64,000 bases of DNA from Rhodospirillales bacterium 24-66-33 (GTDB lineage Bacteria; Pseudomonadota; Alphaproteobacteria; Reyranellales; Reyranellaceae). Below the pieces are notes generated by a model. The model did no database searches, had not been told where the DNA came from, and saw only the letters and a list, made by a program, of their open reading frames with translations. The stretch is from positions 1 through 64,000 of the forward strand of contig NCHQ01000024.1 in NCBI GenBank assembly GCA_002281855.1, read 5' to 3'. The position numbers were made by a program, and so were the translations under genes. Each line of letters opens with the position of its first letter. Within the stretch, counting starts at the first letter, position 1. This document shows, one piece after another, positions 43,658 to 51,679 of the stretch.

Positions 43658-44395
43658 CTAGTTTCTGGCCTTTCCGGCCTCCGTCAGCGCTTGGAAAATG
43701 GCGCTAACCTTTTCCCTGATCTGGGACTCGGCGGGCTGGTCTCCCGTCGTTGCCATGAACCAATCGGCGAGGGTCGATTCCAGCTTAGCCTGAGTCTGAG
43801 GAAGGCCTGCCTTCATCAATGAAAGGCGAATGACCTCTCTGTGCATCGCATCCCAGTCCCACTTGGGTGGTCGGCCGATTGGACGTGAAGTCGACGACGG
43901 GCGCTTCTGTGCCATCCCAGCATTTTCGACGTTGCCGGCGCTGCCCCATCTTGCCTGTGCGATTGCAATTTTTCGCTCTTGTTCGGGATCGGGCCGATTC
44001 TCCAAGACCACCCCCGGAAATGCTTCTCCGAAAGCGCCTAGGAACGGCACCAGATCGAACCAGTCGCCAAATTCAGAACTCGGGTGAAGTTCCACTCCCC
44101 AGTCTTCGAACCAATCCCAAACCTGGTCGAACTGCCAGCCCGCAAACGCTCTCTGCCTCAGCGCTCGCACGGCCTCCTCTCGGTCGATCCATCGTGGAAT
44201 GCGGTCGATCCTGACTTGCATATCTGGTTCCGGAAACGGTGCTCCGCTGGCTTCATCAGCGTAGTGCAACACGGCCAGGATCCATCGCTCGCGAGCCGTG
44301 AGACTCTTCACATACTCTGCGCCAAAAAAAGCCCGGCCCACCTGGTCACAGGCCCACCAATAGGAAACGTACTTGTCATCAGGATATTCCGGCAT
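43658..44395 (-). CDS. unknown protein of the integrative element
   Basis: The 245-aa product starts at the ATG at 44395 (MPEYPDDKYVSYWWACDQVG). The upstream in-frame stretch is arginine-rich noise and is left out. The middle is rich in Trp and acidic residues (DQVWDWFEDWGVEL, FGDWFDLVPFLGAF); a basic RPIGRPPKWDWDAMHREVIRLSL helix region follows, then a C-terminal helical part (ESQIREKVSAIFQALTEAG). Not recognised. The RPPKWDWD..E pattern resembles small DNA-binding segments in phage-type proteins. The 184-bp gap upstream holds no clear gene. Confidence 0.55.
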   Translation of the reverse strand: MPEYPDDKYVSYWWACDQVGRAFFGAEYVKSLTARERWILAVLHYADEASGAPFPEPDMQVRIDRIPRWIDREEAVRALRQRAFAGWQFDQVWDWFEDWGVELHPSSEFGDWFDLVPFLGAFGEAFPGVVLENRPDPEQERKIAIAQARWGSAGNVENAGMAQKRPSSTSRPIGRPPKWDWDAMHREVIRLSLMKAGLPQTQAKLESTLADWFMATTGDQPAESQIREKVSAIFQALTEAGKARN

Positions 44396-44579
44396 GGCGC
44401 ATCCGCTTTGGCGCTTCCGCAGATAAGGTCGGCGCGGCGGTCCCGTGCGGACGGGATCTTCGGCGGCCAAACCTAGCCGCGCCAGTTGCGAGCCTACCAG
44501 TCGCCCGCACCTACTGCGATTGCCCCGCCCCTTTTCCCATTGCCGCTGAGCCCGCCCCATGCTGACGGGAGGTCGCTAA

Positions 44580-44774
44580 CTACTCGTCCTTATCGGGCCG
44601 CTCTATGGGAAGGACTGCGAAGATTGCTGCCAACCTTGCCTCAGTCGCCGCCTTGGCTTCCTCGGTCGGTTTGGGGAGCCGCGTCCCCGCCGGCCGGAGC
44701 ATCACTTTCCCCGTGATCTCGCTAACATCAGCGCGGCGGCGGCGCCGTTGGCCGGGGTCTTGGGGGCTTCGCAT
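44580..44774 (-). CDS. small basic/acidic hypothetical protein
   Basis: The ATG at 44774 gives 64 aa; TTG at 44822 and GTG at 44804 are alternatives. The product has an Arg-rich stretch (GQRRRRRADVS) then a helical, Glu/Ala-rich half (PTEEAKAATEARLAAIFAVL). No match recognised and no good ribosome-binding site; it could be a chance frame. Confidence 0.35.
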   Translation of the reverse strand: MRSPQDPGQRRRRRADVSEITGKVMLRPAGTRLPKPTEEAKAATEARLAAIFAVLPIERPDKDE

Positions 44775-44822
44775 TCCAAGAGCATTTGCCACACGCTCCG
44801 GCACTGCAAGTGCCAATGCCAA

Positions 44823-44910
44823 TCGGCTCTGAATTATCGCATAACATGCATTATGGAATATATTTTCGTGTTATTTTTCAATGCATTAGAGATTTTTCAG
44901 GATTATTGTC
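44823..44910. promoter_or_regulatory. AT-rich control region inside the element
   Basis: This stretch is far richer in A+T than anything nearby. It holds an imperfect palindrome ATAACATGCATTAT and a second ATGCATTA about 35 bp on, resembling operator or IHF-bent DNA. It lies upstream of the leftward small genes. The rest of the gap to 45079 shows no gene. Confidence 0.4.
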
Positions 44911-45079
44911 CGGACCGTTCGGCAATCGTGGTTAGCGTCTGCTCCACGGTGCCCTATAGGAACAGCGGCTGCAGAGTCTTGGGGCGCGGCTTCGCACTGG
45001 GCGAGATAGGGCACCCCCTTGGCAGGCCACGTCGCTTGGGCGGCCGATTGAGAGTCGCGCACCTGATAGCCTAGGTAGA

Positions 45080-45268
45080 TTACCGAGCGGACGTGACCGA
45101 GATCTGTCGACCCTTCTCGTCATAAGTGTAAATCATCGTACCGCGCTTAACGCTCACGCTTCCACCGGTGTAGCCGTGAAGGACCCCGTTGTGGACGCTG
45201 AGCTGCCTCCCCTTCGCGTCATATACGTACACCATCGTGCCTTTTTGGACTGCAGTTGCAATAGCCAC
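45080..45268 (-). CDS. small protein with two YDxKGRQ repeats
   Basis: The GTG at 45268, preceded by a GGGGGAG ribosome-binding site, gives 62 aa. It consists of two copies of one unit: KGTMVYVYDAKGRQLSV and RGTMIYTYDEKGRQISV, joined by HNGVLHGYTGGSVSV. Small proteins of this kind recur in alphaproteobacterial genomes without known role; the strands suggest a two-fold beta structure. A longer frame to 45421 exists but its added part looks non-coding. Confidence 0.6.
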   Translation of the reverse strand: MAIATAVQKGTMVYVYDAKGRQLSVHNGVLHGYTGGSVSVKRGTMIYTYDEKGRQISVTSAR

Positions 45269-45551
45269 CGACTCCCCCCCCCTTTTTGCTCCTGCTACCA
45301 TAGCGCGATTTTCCGCAAGGCTCAAAGCCAAGCGGCGGGACTTGGTGGCAATCGCTGAGACATCGAGGCTTGCCGACTTTGCCCCCCCTTCCAATCTATG
45401 CGGTACAGGTCGGCTTGCCAAAGCAGGCGCGGCTGGGCGTCCCTTGTGGACCGCTTACTGCATCACTGGCGCGCCTAAGCCCATTCGCCCGAATTACTAT
45501 GACCAACGCGAAACTGCGCGTTTCCCCAGCAAGGTTAAATCTAGGACAGGC

Positions 45552-46814
45552 CTACTGCCCGTTACTGCCCAATTTCACCACGTTGTCCCCACCACTTCCG
45601 CCCGTCAGCGCTCGCGCCAGTCGCCGGGCAGTCCGATCCGCCACGGCCCGCACCGGATCAAGCTGCAGGTGGGCATACCGCTGGGTCGTCGACGCCTGCG
45701 TATGACCCAGCACCTTGCCTACTAGGTAGAGCGAATCCCCGTCAGCGACCGCGAAGCTGGCGAAGCCATGGCGAAGATCGTGCAGCCGCACCCCCTCTAG
45801 CCCGGCCAGCGCGACAAGCTTGCGCCAGATCGCCGGCACCCCCAGGTGATAGCCCTTCCCCCTCGCGGCCGGAAAAACCCATGTCGAGGCGGCGGAGCGC
45901 GGCAACTTCGCCAGCACGTCCAGCGCAGGCGCCCCCAGCGGGATGATCTTCGCCCCGGTCTTGGAATCGGGGAGCCGCAGCGCCCCCCGCTCGAAATCGA
46001 CGTAATCCCAGCGCAGCGAGGCAATTTCGGTCCGTCGCGCCCCGGTCAGGATCAGCAGGCGGACGATGGCCAGACTGTTGCCATTGGCCCCCTGCCGCTC
46101 AAGCGTGGCCATTGCTTCGCCAAGCCTCGCCAACTCCTCCCCGGACAGGAAGCGCTCGCGCTTGGTCAGCTTGTTGAGGCGCACGCCCTTGGCCGGGTTG
46201 TCGGCCCGCATCCCCCGCGCCACGGCCCAGGCCAGCATGCCAGCCAGCACAACCGTCGCCCGCCATGCCGTGCCGGAACCGCCCCGGACACGTACCCGCC
46301 CCCGCTTCCGGGCGCCCTTGCCCTCCGCCTTGGTCTTGCCGTCCGTTACGGCTCGCTGAAACCGCTGCACGTCGGCCGTCGTCACCGATGACAGGGATTT
46401 GCTGCCCAGGATCGGCACGACATGGCGGCGGAGGTTGCTGGCGTCGATTTCCCAGCTGGACGCCTTCTTGGTCGGCTTGTCGGCCGGGCCGTCCGCCAGA
46501 TACCGCTCGACCAGCTGGGCGATGGTCAGGTCCGCTCGCTCGGCGTGGCGGTCCGCCGATGGATCCTCGCCCTTGGAAGCGTCCGCCAGGGCGTTCCGGG
46601 CCAGCTGGCGGGCTTCCTCGGGGGTCAGCACCCCTACCTTGCCCAAGGCCAGCTTTCGCGTCCTGCCAGCCTTGTTCCGGTACTGGACGACCCAGGTCAG
46701 AACGCCGGACGGCTTGGCCCTCAATCCGAAGCCCTTAAGGTCGCTATCCCGATAGAGCGTGTCGACCGTGACGGGCTTCAGCGCGTCGACAAATCGCTTC
46801 GTGAGCTTGGGCAA
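45552..46814 (-). CDS. tyrosine recombinase/integrase
   Basis: The 420-aa P4-like integrase has an N-terminal DUF4102 arm-binding domain (LTKRFVDALKPV, FGLRAKPSGVLTWVVQYR), a SAM-like core-binding domain (about 95-200), and a catalytic domain with R260 (TGARRTEI), K285 (DSKTGAK), H345 and R348 (LHDLRHGFAS), H371 (VLGHTQ) and nucleophile Y380 (TTQRYAHL), all present. It ends 76 bp from the right att site and should recombine the 50-bp repeats in the tRNA. A GTCCCCGC/GCGGGGAC hairpin at 46844-46868 lies between it and the att site. Confidence 0.95.
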   Translation of the reverse strand: MPKLTKRFVDALKPVTVDTLYRDSDLKGFGLRAKPSGVLTWVVQYRNKAGRTRKLALGKVGVLTPEEARQLARNALADASKGEDPSADRHAERADLTIAQLVERYLADGPADKPTKKASSWEIDASNLRRHVVPILGSKSLSSVTTADVQRFQRAVTDGKTKAEGKGARKRGRVRVRGGSGTAWRATVVLAGMLAWAVARGMRADNPAKGVRLNKLTKRERFLSGEELARLGEAMATLERQGANGNSLAIVRLLILTGARRTEIASLRWDYVDFERGALRLPDSKTGAKIIPLGAPALDVLAKLPRSAASTWVFPAARGKGYHLGVPAIWRKLVALAGLEGVRLHDLRHGFASFAVADGDSLYLVGKVLGHTQASTTQRYAHLQLDPVRAVADRTARRLARALTGGSGGDNVVKLGSNGQ

Positions 46815-46890
46815 GGCAGCCTCCGCAAAGAGCTGCCCCGAAGGTCCCCGCCGAGAAAGCGCGGGGACACTCGGGAAAACCTGCCGAAGT

Positions 46891-46940
46891 TACAATGGCA
46901 TTGTAGAGGTCAACGGTTCGATCCCGTTTGGCTCCACCAA
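46891..46940 (+). repeat. attR: right 50-bp direct repeat
   Basis: An exact copy of 35530-35579, i.e. the 3' two-thirds of tRNA-Ala without the acceptor/D-arm 5' half. It is the original chromosomal tRNA end displaced by integration and is not a second tRNA gene. Confidence 0.93.
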
Positions 46941-46946
46941 ATCGAC

Positions 46947-46984
46947 AAGGGCCTGACCGGAAACGGTCAGGCCCTTTGTTTTTG
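46947..46984 (+). terminator. displaced tRNA-Ala terminator
   Basis: A 13-bp perfect stem (AAGGGCCTGACCG/CGGTCAGGCCCTT) with a GAAA loop is followed by TGTTTTTTG. It lies 7 bp after the right att site, where the tRNA's own terminator would sit in the empty site. Confidence 0.92.
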
Positions 46985-47029
46985 GGAAGACTGTCGGATC
47001 TTCCTCGTCTTGATGGGGATCGCTGGTCC

Positions 47030-47821
47030 TCAGGTCGCCGTAAAAGCTTGTGCCTGGAACTTCGGCGATGCGGTCAGCCTATCGATCCAGCCGTCGTCTT
47101 CCTCATATCCGAGCATCTCCAAGGCGTCGGGAAAGCGGTGCTGGAAAGCCCGTGCCAGTTCCGGAGTGAACTCGCTCTTCCACTGCGCGGCCTCGCCAGA
47201 ACGCGCGTGACGCCGATTGGACCTGGAAGCCTGGCCGAACAGGCTGTGCTCCCAGAAGCATTTCTCACTCACGTCCAGCTCGGCCTCTTCGAATCCCAGG
47301 AAGGATGCAGCCTGCCGCCAGACCGAGAGTGAACGGTCACTCCACAGATCTTCGTACCGGAGCTCCCAGCAGTTCGGCCTGTCGTATTGCCAGTCCAGCA
47401 TGGCCTCTATGGTGCTGCCGGTCGCGCTCTCCAACTCGAACAGATACTGCTCGTGGACCGTGGCGAGCGAATTGAGCCGTTGTTGATACGACGCCTGGTT
47501 GTTGCCGGGTATCGTCTCGTGAAGCCACGGCTCGTCTGCTTTCTTGTGGTAGTGCATGGCCGAAATGAGGACATCGCGCGGGTCGCGAATGAGGTGAAGA
47601 ATCCTGACGTCTTCCCGGCGAAGCGCGCTGGCATGCCGCGCAAATATCGAGCTGTGGTTCAGAAGAATGAAGGGCGTCTTCAGAACGTGATCGAGCCGCC
47701 CATACTGCGACCAGAAGTCGATGTAATGCGCGCCCAGCCTGCGCGCGATCGCCTTGAAAACCGTGGACATCCAGACCGTGCCGGTCTTGTGATGCGTCGC
47801 AACCACAACGTTCTGCTTCAC
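47030..47821 (-). CDS. sulfotransferase domain protein
   Basis: This 263-aa sulfotransferase has the 5'-phosphosulfate loop near the N-terminus (THHKTGTVWMSTVFKAI), the 3'-phosphate motif LIRDPRDVLISAMHYHK, and a C-terminal LRYEDLWSD/FLGFEEAEL segment. It moves sulfate from PAPS to an unknown acceptor. The GTG at 47821 is chosen because GGGAGG lies 6 nt upstream and the PSB loop follows at once. Probably paired with the related gene upstream. Confidence 0.82.
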   Translation of the reverse strand: MKQNVVVATHHKTGTVWMSTVFKAIARRLGAHYIDFWSQYGRLDHVLKTPFILLNHSSIFARHASALRREDVRILHLIRDPRDVLISAMHYHKKADEPWLHETIPGNNQASYQQRLNSLATVHEQYLFELESATGSTIEAMLDWQYDRPNCWELRYEDLWSDRSLSVWRQAASFLGFEEAELDVSEKCFWEHSLFGQASRSNRRHARSGEAAQWKSEFTPELARAFQHRFPDALEMLGYEEDDGWIDRLTASPKFQAQAFTAT

Positions 47822-47956
47822 GCCATCCCTCCCGGCCCAAGCGCAGAGTCTACGCCGCTTCCACCAGCGAATGCCATGCCAGGATGGGGCGGCAACCGTC
47901 GCCCGGCGAGCGCCCCTGCCCGACCTCCCCAGGCAGCGGCACACCAGTCGAATCGA

Positions 47957-49006
47957 CTAGGCGCTACGCCTGTTTCCAGCAACCGCTCGCAGCGGCACCG
48001 ATAGCGGCGACGACTGGAAGTACGCCGCGTCCACGCCCATCGATGCCAGCAAAGCCAAGGCTTTGCCCCGCAGGCTCGGATCGATGGCGGCCCTGACCGC
48101 CGTCTCCGGCGCTGACGATCTCGTAGCCTTGCGGCTGCGGCGGGAGCCCGTCAGGCTTCGCCCGACCTCCTTTTCGATTGCCGCGATGTGCTCGCGCCGA
48201 GACAGGTTGACGACGGCGTCGATCAGCCCCGAATCCCAGTGATCGAGATTCAGGTGCGCCAGGACGGAAGACAGGACGCGAACCGGCTCCACTCGCAGCG
48301 CGTCCTCCGGCACGATTTGGACGGAGCCCGGCACAGCCTGCGCCATCGCCTGATAGGACATCATCATTTTGGCGAAGGAAGGCAGCGCATGCTTGAACAG
48401 GTAATCGTGGAACGGCCAATCCACGTCTTGCCGTTCGCCCAGTCGACTATAGGGAGGACGAACTTGGCTCTGCCACAGGCCGAAACTGGCCACGGCCTTC
48501 TCGATCGGATCGCCGTAGACCAGAACCATGCGCTGTCGGGGGTCCGTCCAGGCGGCGGCATCCACATCACCCACAGACACCGGCACAAACGCGTGGGGCG
48601 CCAGGTCGACAGGCACGTGGGCGTAATTCATTCCGTCATGGAGATAATCGTCGCCGGGCGCAGAAAACGGTGTGCTCGCCCACCAGTCAAACTCCGAAGA
48701 AATTCTGTTGAACCCGGGGCAGACCGTATGTCCGATGAACAGGTGGCGAGATGGTAAGAGATCGGGCGCCCAAAGCAGCGGTCCCCCGCTCATATGGTCG
48801 AAGTTGAACGACGGACCGGCAGGATTGCCAATACACCGCCCGCTCAGCCGGTCGATGACATGGCCACCTTGCTGGAGGTGCGACAGGAACGCGAAGGTAA
48901 AGCGCACAAACCAGACATCTGAACCGGGAATACAGCCCACCACGGGAAGAAGCCTGACAGGACGACGTGCCGGCGGCAGGAAAGCTCGCAGAAACCGTTC
49001 AAACAT
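47957..49006 (-). CDS. sulfotransferase-like hypothetical protein
   Basis: The 349-aa product shares general features with sulfotransferases: an N-terminal hydrophobic start with VVGCIPGSDVWFVRF, RMVLVYGDPIEKAVASF (in place of the RDPRD..S 3'-phosphate motif), YQAMAQAVPGSVQIVPEDALRVEP and a C-terminal helix region. The classic P-loop is not evident, so activity is uncertain. It is followed by the clear sulfotransferase gene 135 bp on in the same direction. Confidence 0.6.
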   Translation of the reverse strand: MFERFLRAFLPPARRPVRLLPVVGCIPGSDVWFVRFTFAFLSHLQQGGHVIDRLSGRCIGNPAGPSFNFDHMSGGPLLWAPDLLPSRHLFIGHTVCPGFNRISSEFDWWASTPFSAPGDDYLHDGMNYAHVPVDLAPHAFVPVSVGDVDAAAWTDPRQRMVLVYGDPIEKAVASFGLWQSQVRPPYSRLGERQDVDWPFHDYLFKHALPSFAKMMMSYQAMAQAVPGSVQIVPEDALRVEPVRVLSSVLAHLNLDHWDSGLIDAVVNLSRREHIAAIEKEVGRSLTGSRRSRKATRSSAPETAVRAAIDPSLRGKALALLASMGVDAAYFQSSPLSVPLRAVAGNRRSA

Positions 49007-49133
49007 CTACACCCGACCGCTGGTTGTCAGAGGTCCAATTATTGCAGGATGTCGGCCACGGTGCGAGTAGCGGCGCAATCCAGCGAGGGAACCGCGCCGT
49101 TCTTTTTTCCACCCGCAATCCCGGTGCTCGTCC

Positions 49134-49433
49134 TCAGCGATCGCGATGTTCGGGCATCGCCTTCAACTGGTCCTTGGTCCAGCTCGTCACCGCATGGACA
49201 TCGCCGTCCTCATCCCGCATGAAATCGAGGTCGCCGACCGACACGCCGACGGGCTTGGCGCCGATGCCGAGGAACCCGCCGACATCGATCACGATCTGGG
49301 CGGCCGGCCCGGCACCATGGAGATGGGCGACCGTGCCGATCTTCTCGTCGCCGGGACCGTAGATTGTGGCGCCGGTGAGGATTTCCGCCGTCAGCTCGTT
49401 GCCCGCCAGGCGGACATGGTTGGTATGGTCCAT
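49134..49433 (-). CDS. PRC-barrel domain protein
   Basis: The 99-aa product has a single PRC-barrel: LTGATIYGPGDEKIGTVAHLH, AQIVIDVGGFLGIGAKPVGVSVGDLDFMRDEDGD, followed by a short helix with TKDQLKAMPEHRD. Such stress-related stand-alone PRC-barrels are common in Rhizobiales and Rhodospirillales. The ATG at 49433 gives the usual family length; the longer frame is discarded. Confidence 0.85.
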   Translation of the reverse strand: MDHTNHVRLAGNELTAEILTGATIYGPGDEKIGTVAHLHGAGPAAQIVIDVGGFLGIGAKPVGVSVGDLDFMRDEDGDVHAVTSWTKDQLKAMPEHRDR

Positions 49434-49511
49434 TGTTCGGTCCTCATCTTGGAGAGTCAGGACCTCGCTAACCCGCCAACCGGTCGAGCGTTGCCAGGCT
49501 GGTCGCATGCC

Positions 49512-50645
49512 TCAGCGATCCGCCATCTTCGAGAGCAGCCGCCGATCGATGAGTTCGCGCATCACGAGGTCGGCAACCACGCGATTGCCCTCGGCCGAAT
49601 GGTGATCGGACCGGTAGAGCGCATCGGCGCCGCGGGAGTCGACCGCCGCCTTCAGCGTGTCGGAAAGGTCGAAGGCAATGAGTCCCGCCGAAGCGGCGCA
49701 GCCCAGCACGCGGCGCATGGCCCGATGATCCGCCGTCCCATGAGGGCCCCTGTCGCTCCAGTACCCCCGACTGTATTGCGCCATCACGACGACGGGCACG
49801 CCGAGTGCCGCGAGCCTCGGCATCAGCCGACAGGCAATCGTCTCGCCGGTGCCGCGGGGCACGGCCGGGACCTCGGTGAAGTACCAGCCCTGCTGGATGC
49901 CGAGACGCTCCACCAGAAGGTCGGCCAGCGCCGACCATCCCAGCCACTCCGCCACCGCCGGCAAGCGGACCGGGGCACCCGGCCTGCCCGGGACGGGCAC
50001 GTTGCTGAGATCGAGCCTTCCGTCCTTCAGGGCGAAATAGGGCTTCTCGCGGCTCCAGGCGACCTTCAGTTCGGTGCGCCGGATGTCGCCGGGCGTGAAG
50101 CTCGCGATGACGAACAGCGGCTTCACCCTGGGCACGAGCTGCTCCGTGGCAAGTACCATCTGGTCGAACGCATAGCCGCTGACCCCGGCGTTCACCACCT
50201 TCCGCCCAATCATGTCCTGCAGATAGGCGGGCCAGGCCTCGTCATCCTTCACCTCGTCGCCCTTGGCGAAAGACGAGCCGGTGACGAGGATGGCAGGCTC
50301 CGCGAGCGATGCCTGTGCGGAGGCGCGGCGAAAGCCGGCAGCATCGGAATTGTAGGTTTTCGACACGCAGTTCGCCGGCGACGTCCAGCCGATCGACTCA
50401 CTATAGGCGTACTGGCACCTTTCGCCGCCAGGGCCGGTTCCCATGCGCTGGTGAGCCAGGTTGGGCCAGGTCACGAGCCCTTCAGGCCCCCACCGCACCA
50501 GCCGGTAACCGACTTCCAACAGCGCGAGGGACACCAGGACCGATGCGGTCACCAAGACGATGCGCGCCACCCAATCTGTCGTTTTCGAACGGAGCTCTCG
50601 CTCGCCTTTCGGGGCAGCGGCAGCTGCCTCTCGATCGACGTTCAT
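49512..50645 (-). CDS. membrane-anchored SGNH/GDSL hydrolase
   Basis: In this 377-aa protein one N-terminal transmembrane helix (IVLVTASVLVSLALLEVGYRL) tethers a periplasmic SGNH domain: block I LVTGSSFAKGDEV (nucleophile Ser in GSSFA), VVNAGVSGYAFDQM (block II Gly), and the C-terminal RSDHHSAEGNRVVADL holding the Asp-His pair. Likely an O-acetyl or other ester hydrolase acting on envelope glycans. It reads leftward and is 78 bp upstream of the PRC-barrel gene. Confidence 0.8.
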   Translation of the reverse strand: MNVDREAAAAAPKGERELRSKTTDWVARIVLVTASVLVSLALLEVGYRLVRWGPEGLVTWPNLAHQRMGTGPGGERCQYAYSESIGWTSPANCVSKTYNSDAAGFRRASAQASLAEPAILVTGSSFAKGDEVKDDEAWPAYLQDMIGRKVVNAGVSGYAFDQMVLATEQLVPRVKPLFVIASFTPGDIRRTELKVAWSREKPYFALKDGRLDLSNVPVPGRPGAPVRLPAVAEWLGWSALADLLVERLGIQQGWYFTEVPAVPRGTGETIACRLMPRLAALGVPVVVMAQYSRGYWSDRGPHGTADHRAMRRVLGCAASAGLIAFDLSDTLKAAVDSRGADALYRSDHHSAEGNRVVADLVMRELIDRRLLSKMADR

Positions 50646-50759
50646 GCCTCACCTCCCGGAACGGCCTGAATACCATCCGGGCGCGGGGAGGGGGAATGGG
50701 ACGGTGCGTCGGGGGAGGTGCGCGCGAGGGGCGAAATGCCGCGAAAAGGCCGCTCTTCG

Positions 50760-51605
50760 TCAGGAAGTGGACGGAAAGGCCAATCGCGCGGCCGCCTTCG
50801 CGAGCGCCCCGTCGGACGCCTCGAGCTGATCCATGATCGAGAAGTGATTGAGGCCCGCAAGCGGCAGCACTTCGCTCGGCAAGTCCGACGCGCGGCGGGC
50901 CTCGTGATAGGCGACGGACTGGCGCTGGAGTTCCGGGAGCTCGGCCGTACCGTAAGCCAGGACGACCGGCGCGCTCTTTTTCGGCAGATGCAGGAGCGGG
51001 CTCGTTCGGGCCGCCTCCTCCGCCGTGAGGTTCAGCTTTTCGTTGAGGTAGTTCAGCCGGCAGGGCTCGACGTCGTAGATGCCACTGATGGCGAGGCCGG
51101 CATCGACCTCGTCCATGGCCAGCGTCGTCGCCGTCAGGTGACCGCCGGCCGACCAGCCGGATACGACCAGCCGATCCTGCGCCACACCGTGACGCGGTCC
51201 TTCGCGACGCAGCCAGCGTACCGCGTCGGCGATTTCCTCGACGATGGCCGAGAGCGTGGCCTCGGGCGCCAGCGTGTAGCCGAGGAACGCGACGTCCATG
51301 CCGTTCGCGAGCGGGCCCTCGGCCATGCAGGCGAAGATCTCCTTGCTGTTGCGCTGCCAGTAGCCGCCGTGGATGAAGGCGAACAGCGGCGCCCTGGCGC
51401 GGCCGCAGCGGTACAGGTCGAGCTTGTTGCGGGGTCGCGGGCCGTAGGCGAGGTCCAGGCCCTCGGGGTGGAGCGCCCGGAAGCGTTCGCTGCGCTCGAT
51501 CCAGCCGTCGCGCCGCGCACCGGAATCGGCCACCGCGTTGGTATTGTCATAGGCCTTGTCGAGCTCAGCCCGCGTCATGTTGCGCCACACGATCCCGCCC
51601 ATCAC
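50760..51605 (-). CDS. alpha/beta hydrolase, kynurenine formamidase-like
   Basis: The 281-aa hydrolase has the oxyanion motif FIHGGYWQ, as in kynurenine formamidase (AFMID/BNA7 type), nucleophile Ser in VVSGWSAGGHLTAT, an acid in the EVLPLAG region and His in LNHFSIMDQL. The N-terminus YDNTNAVADSGARRDGW also matches that group. It may hydrolyse N-formylkynurenine or a related amide or ester. Divergent from guanine deaminase over a short gap. Confidence 0.82.
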   Translation of the reverse strand: MMGGIVWRNMTRAELDKAYDNTNAVADSGARRDGWIERSERFRALHPEGLDLAYGPRPRNKLDLYRCGRARAPLFAFIHGGYWQRNSKEIFACMAEGPLANGMDVAFLGYTLAPEATLSAIVEEIADAVRWLRREGPRHGVAQDRLVVSGWSAGGHLTATTLAMDEVDAGLAISGIYDVEPCRLNYLNEKLNLTAEEAARTSPLLHLPKKSAPVVLAYGTAELPELQRQSVAYHEARRASDLPSEVLPLAGLNHFSIMDQLEASDGALAKAAARLAFPSTS

Positions 51606-51679
51606 GACCTCTTTCGTTCGAAGTTACCTCTCTAGCACAGGCCTTTCGCGCGGTGTCGTTCGATGCGAATCTCGCGGGA

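Larger units (their letters stand above)
35580..46940. mobile_element. 11.36-kb integrative element in tRNA-Ala
   Basis: The element is bounded by identical 50-bp att repeats, with a tyrosine integrase next to the right end, the classical layout of a tRNA-targeted genomic island. Cargo: trypsin-like protease and partner, Type IIL restriction-modification enzyme, DUF3761-like protein, two zinc-ribbon paralogues, helix-turn-helix proteins and small unknowns. The left part (about 35.6-37.0 kb) is visibly AT-richer than the surrounding chromosome. No conjugation, capsid or transposase genes are seen, so it is a small mobilisable or satellite-like island. Excision should leave an 11,361-bp circle and an intact tRNA with its terminator. 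Confidence 0.9.

Noticed and set aside
46891..46940. A second tRNA-Ala gene
   Set aside because: Only the 3' two-thirds is present; acceptor 5' strand and D arm are missing, so it is the attR copy.
35580..46940. Prophage
   Set aside because: Integrase and helix-turn-helix genes are present, but no capsid, portal, terminase, tail or lysis genes are seen.
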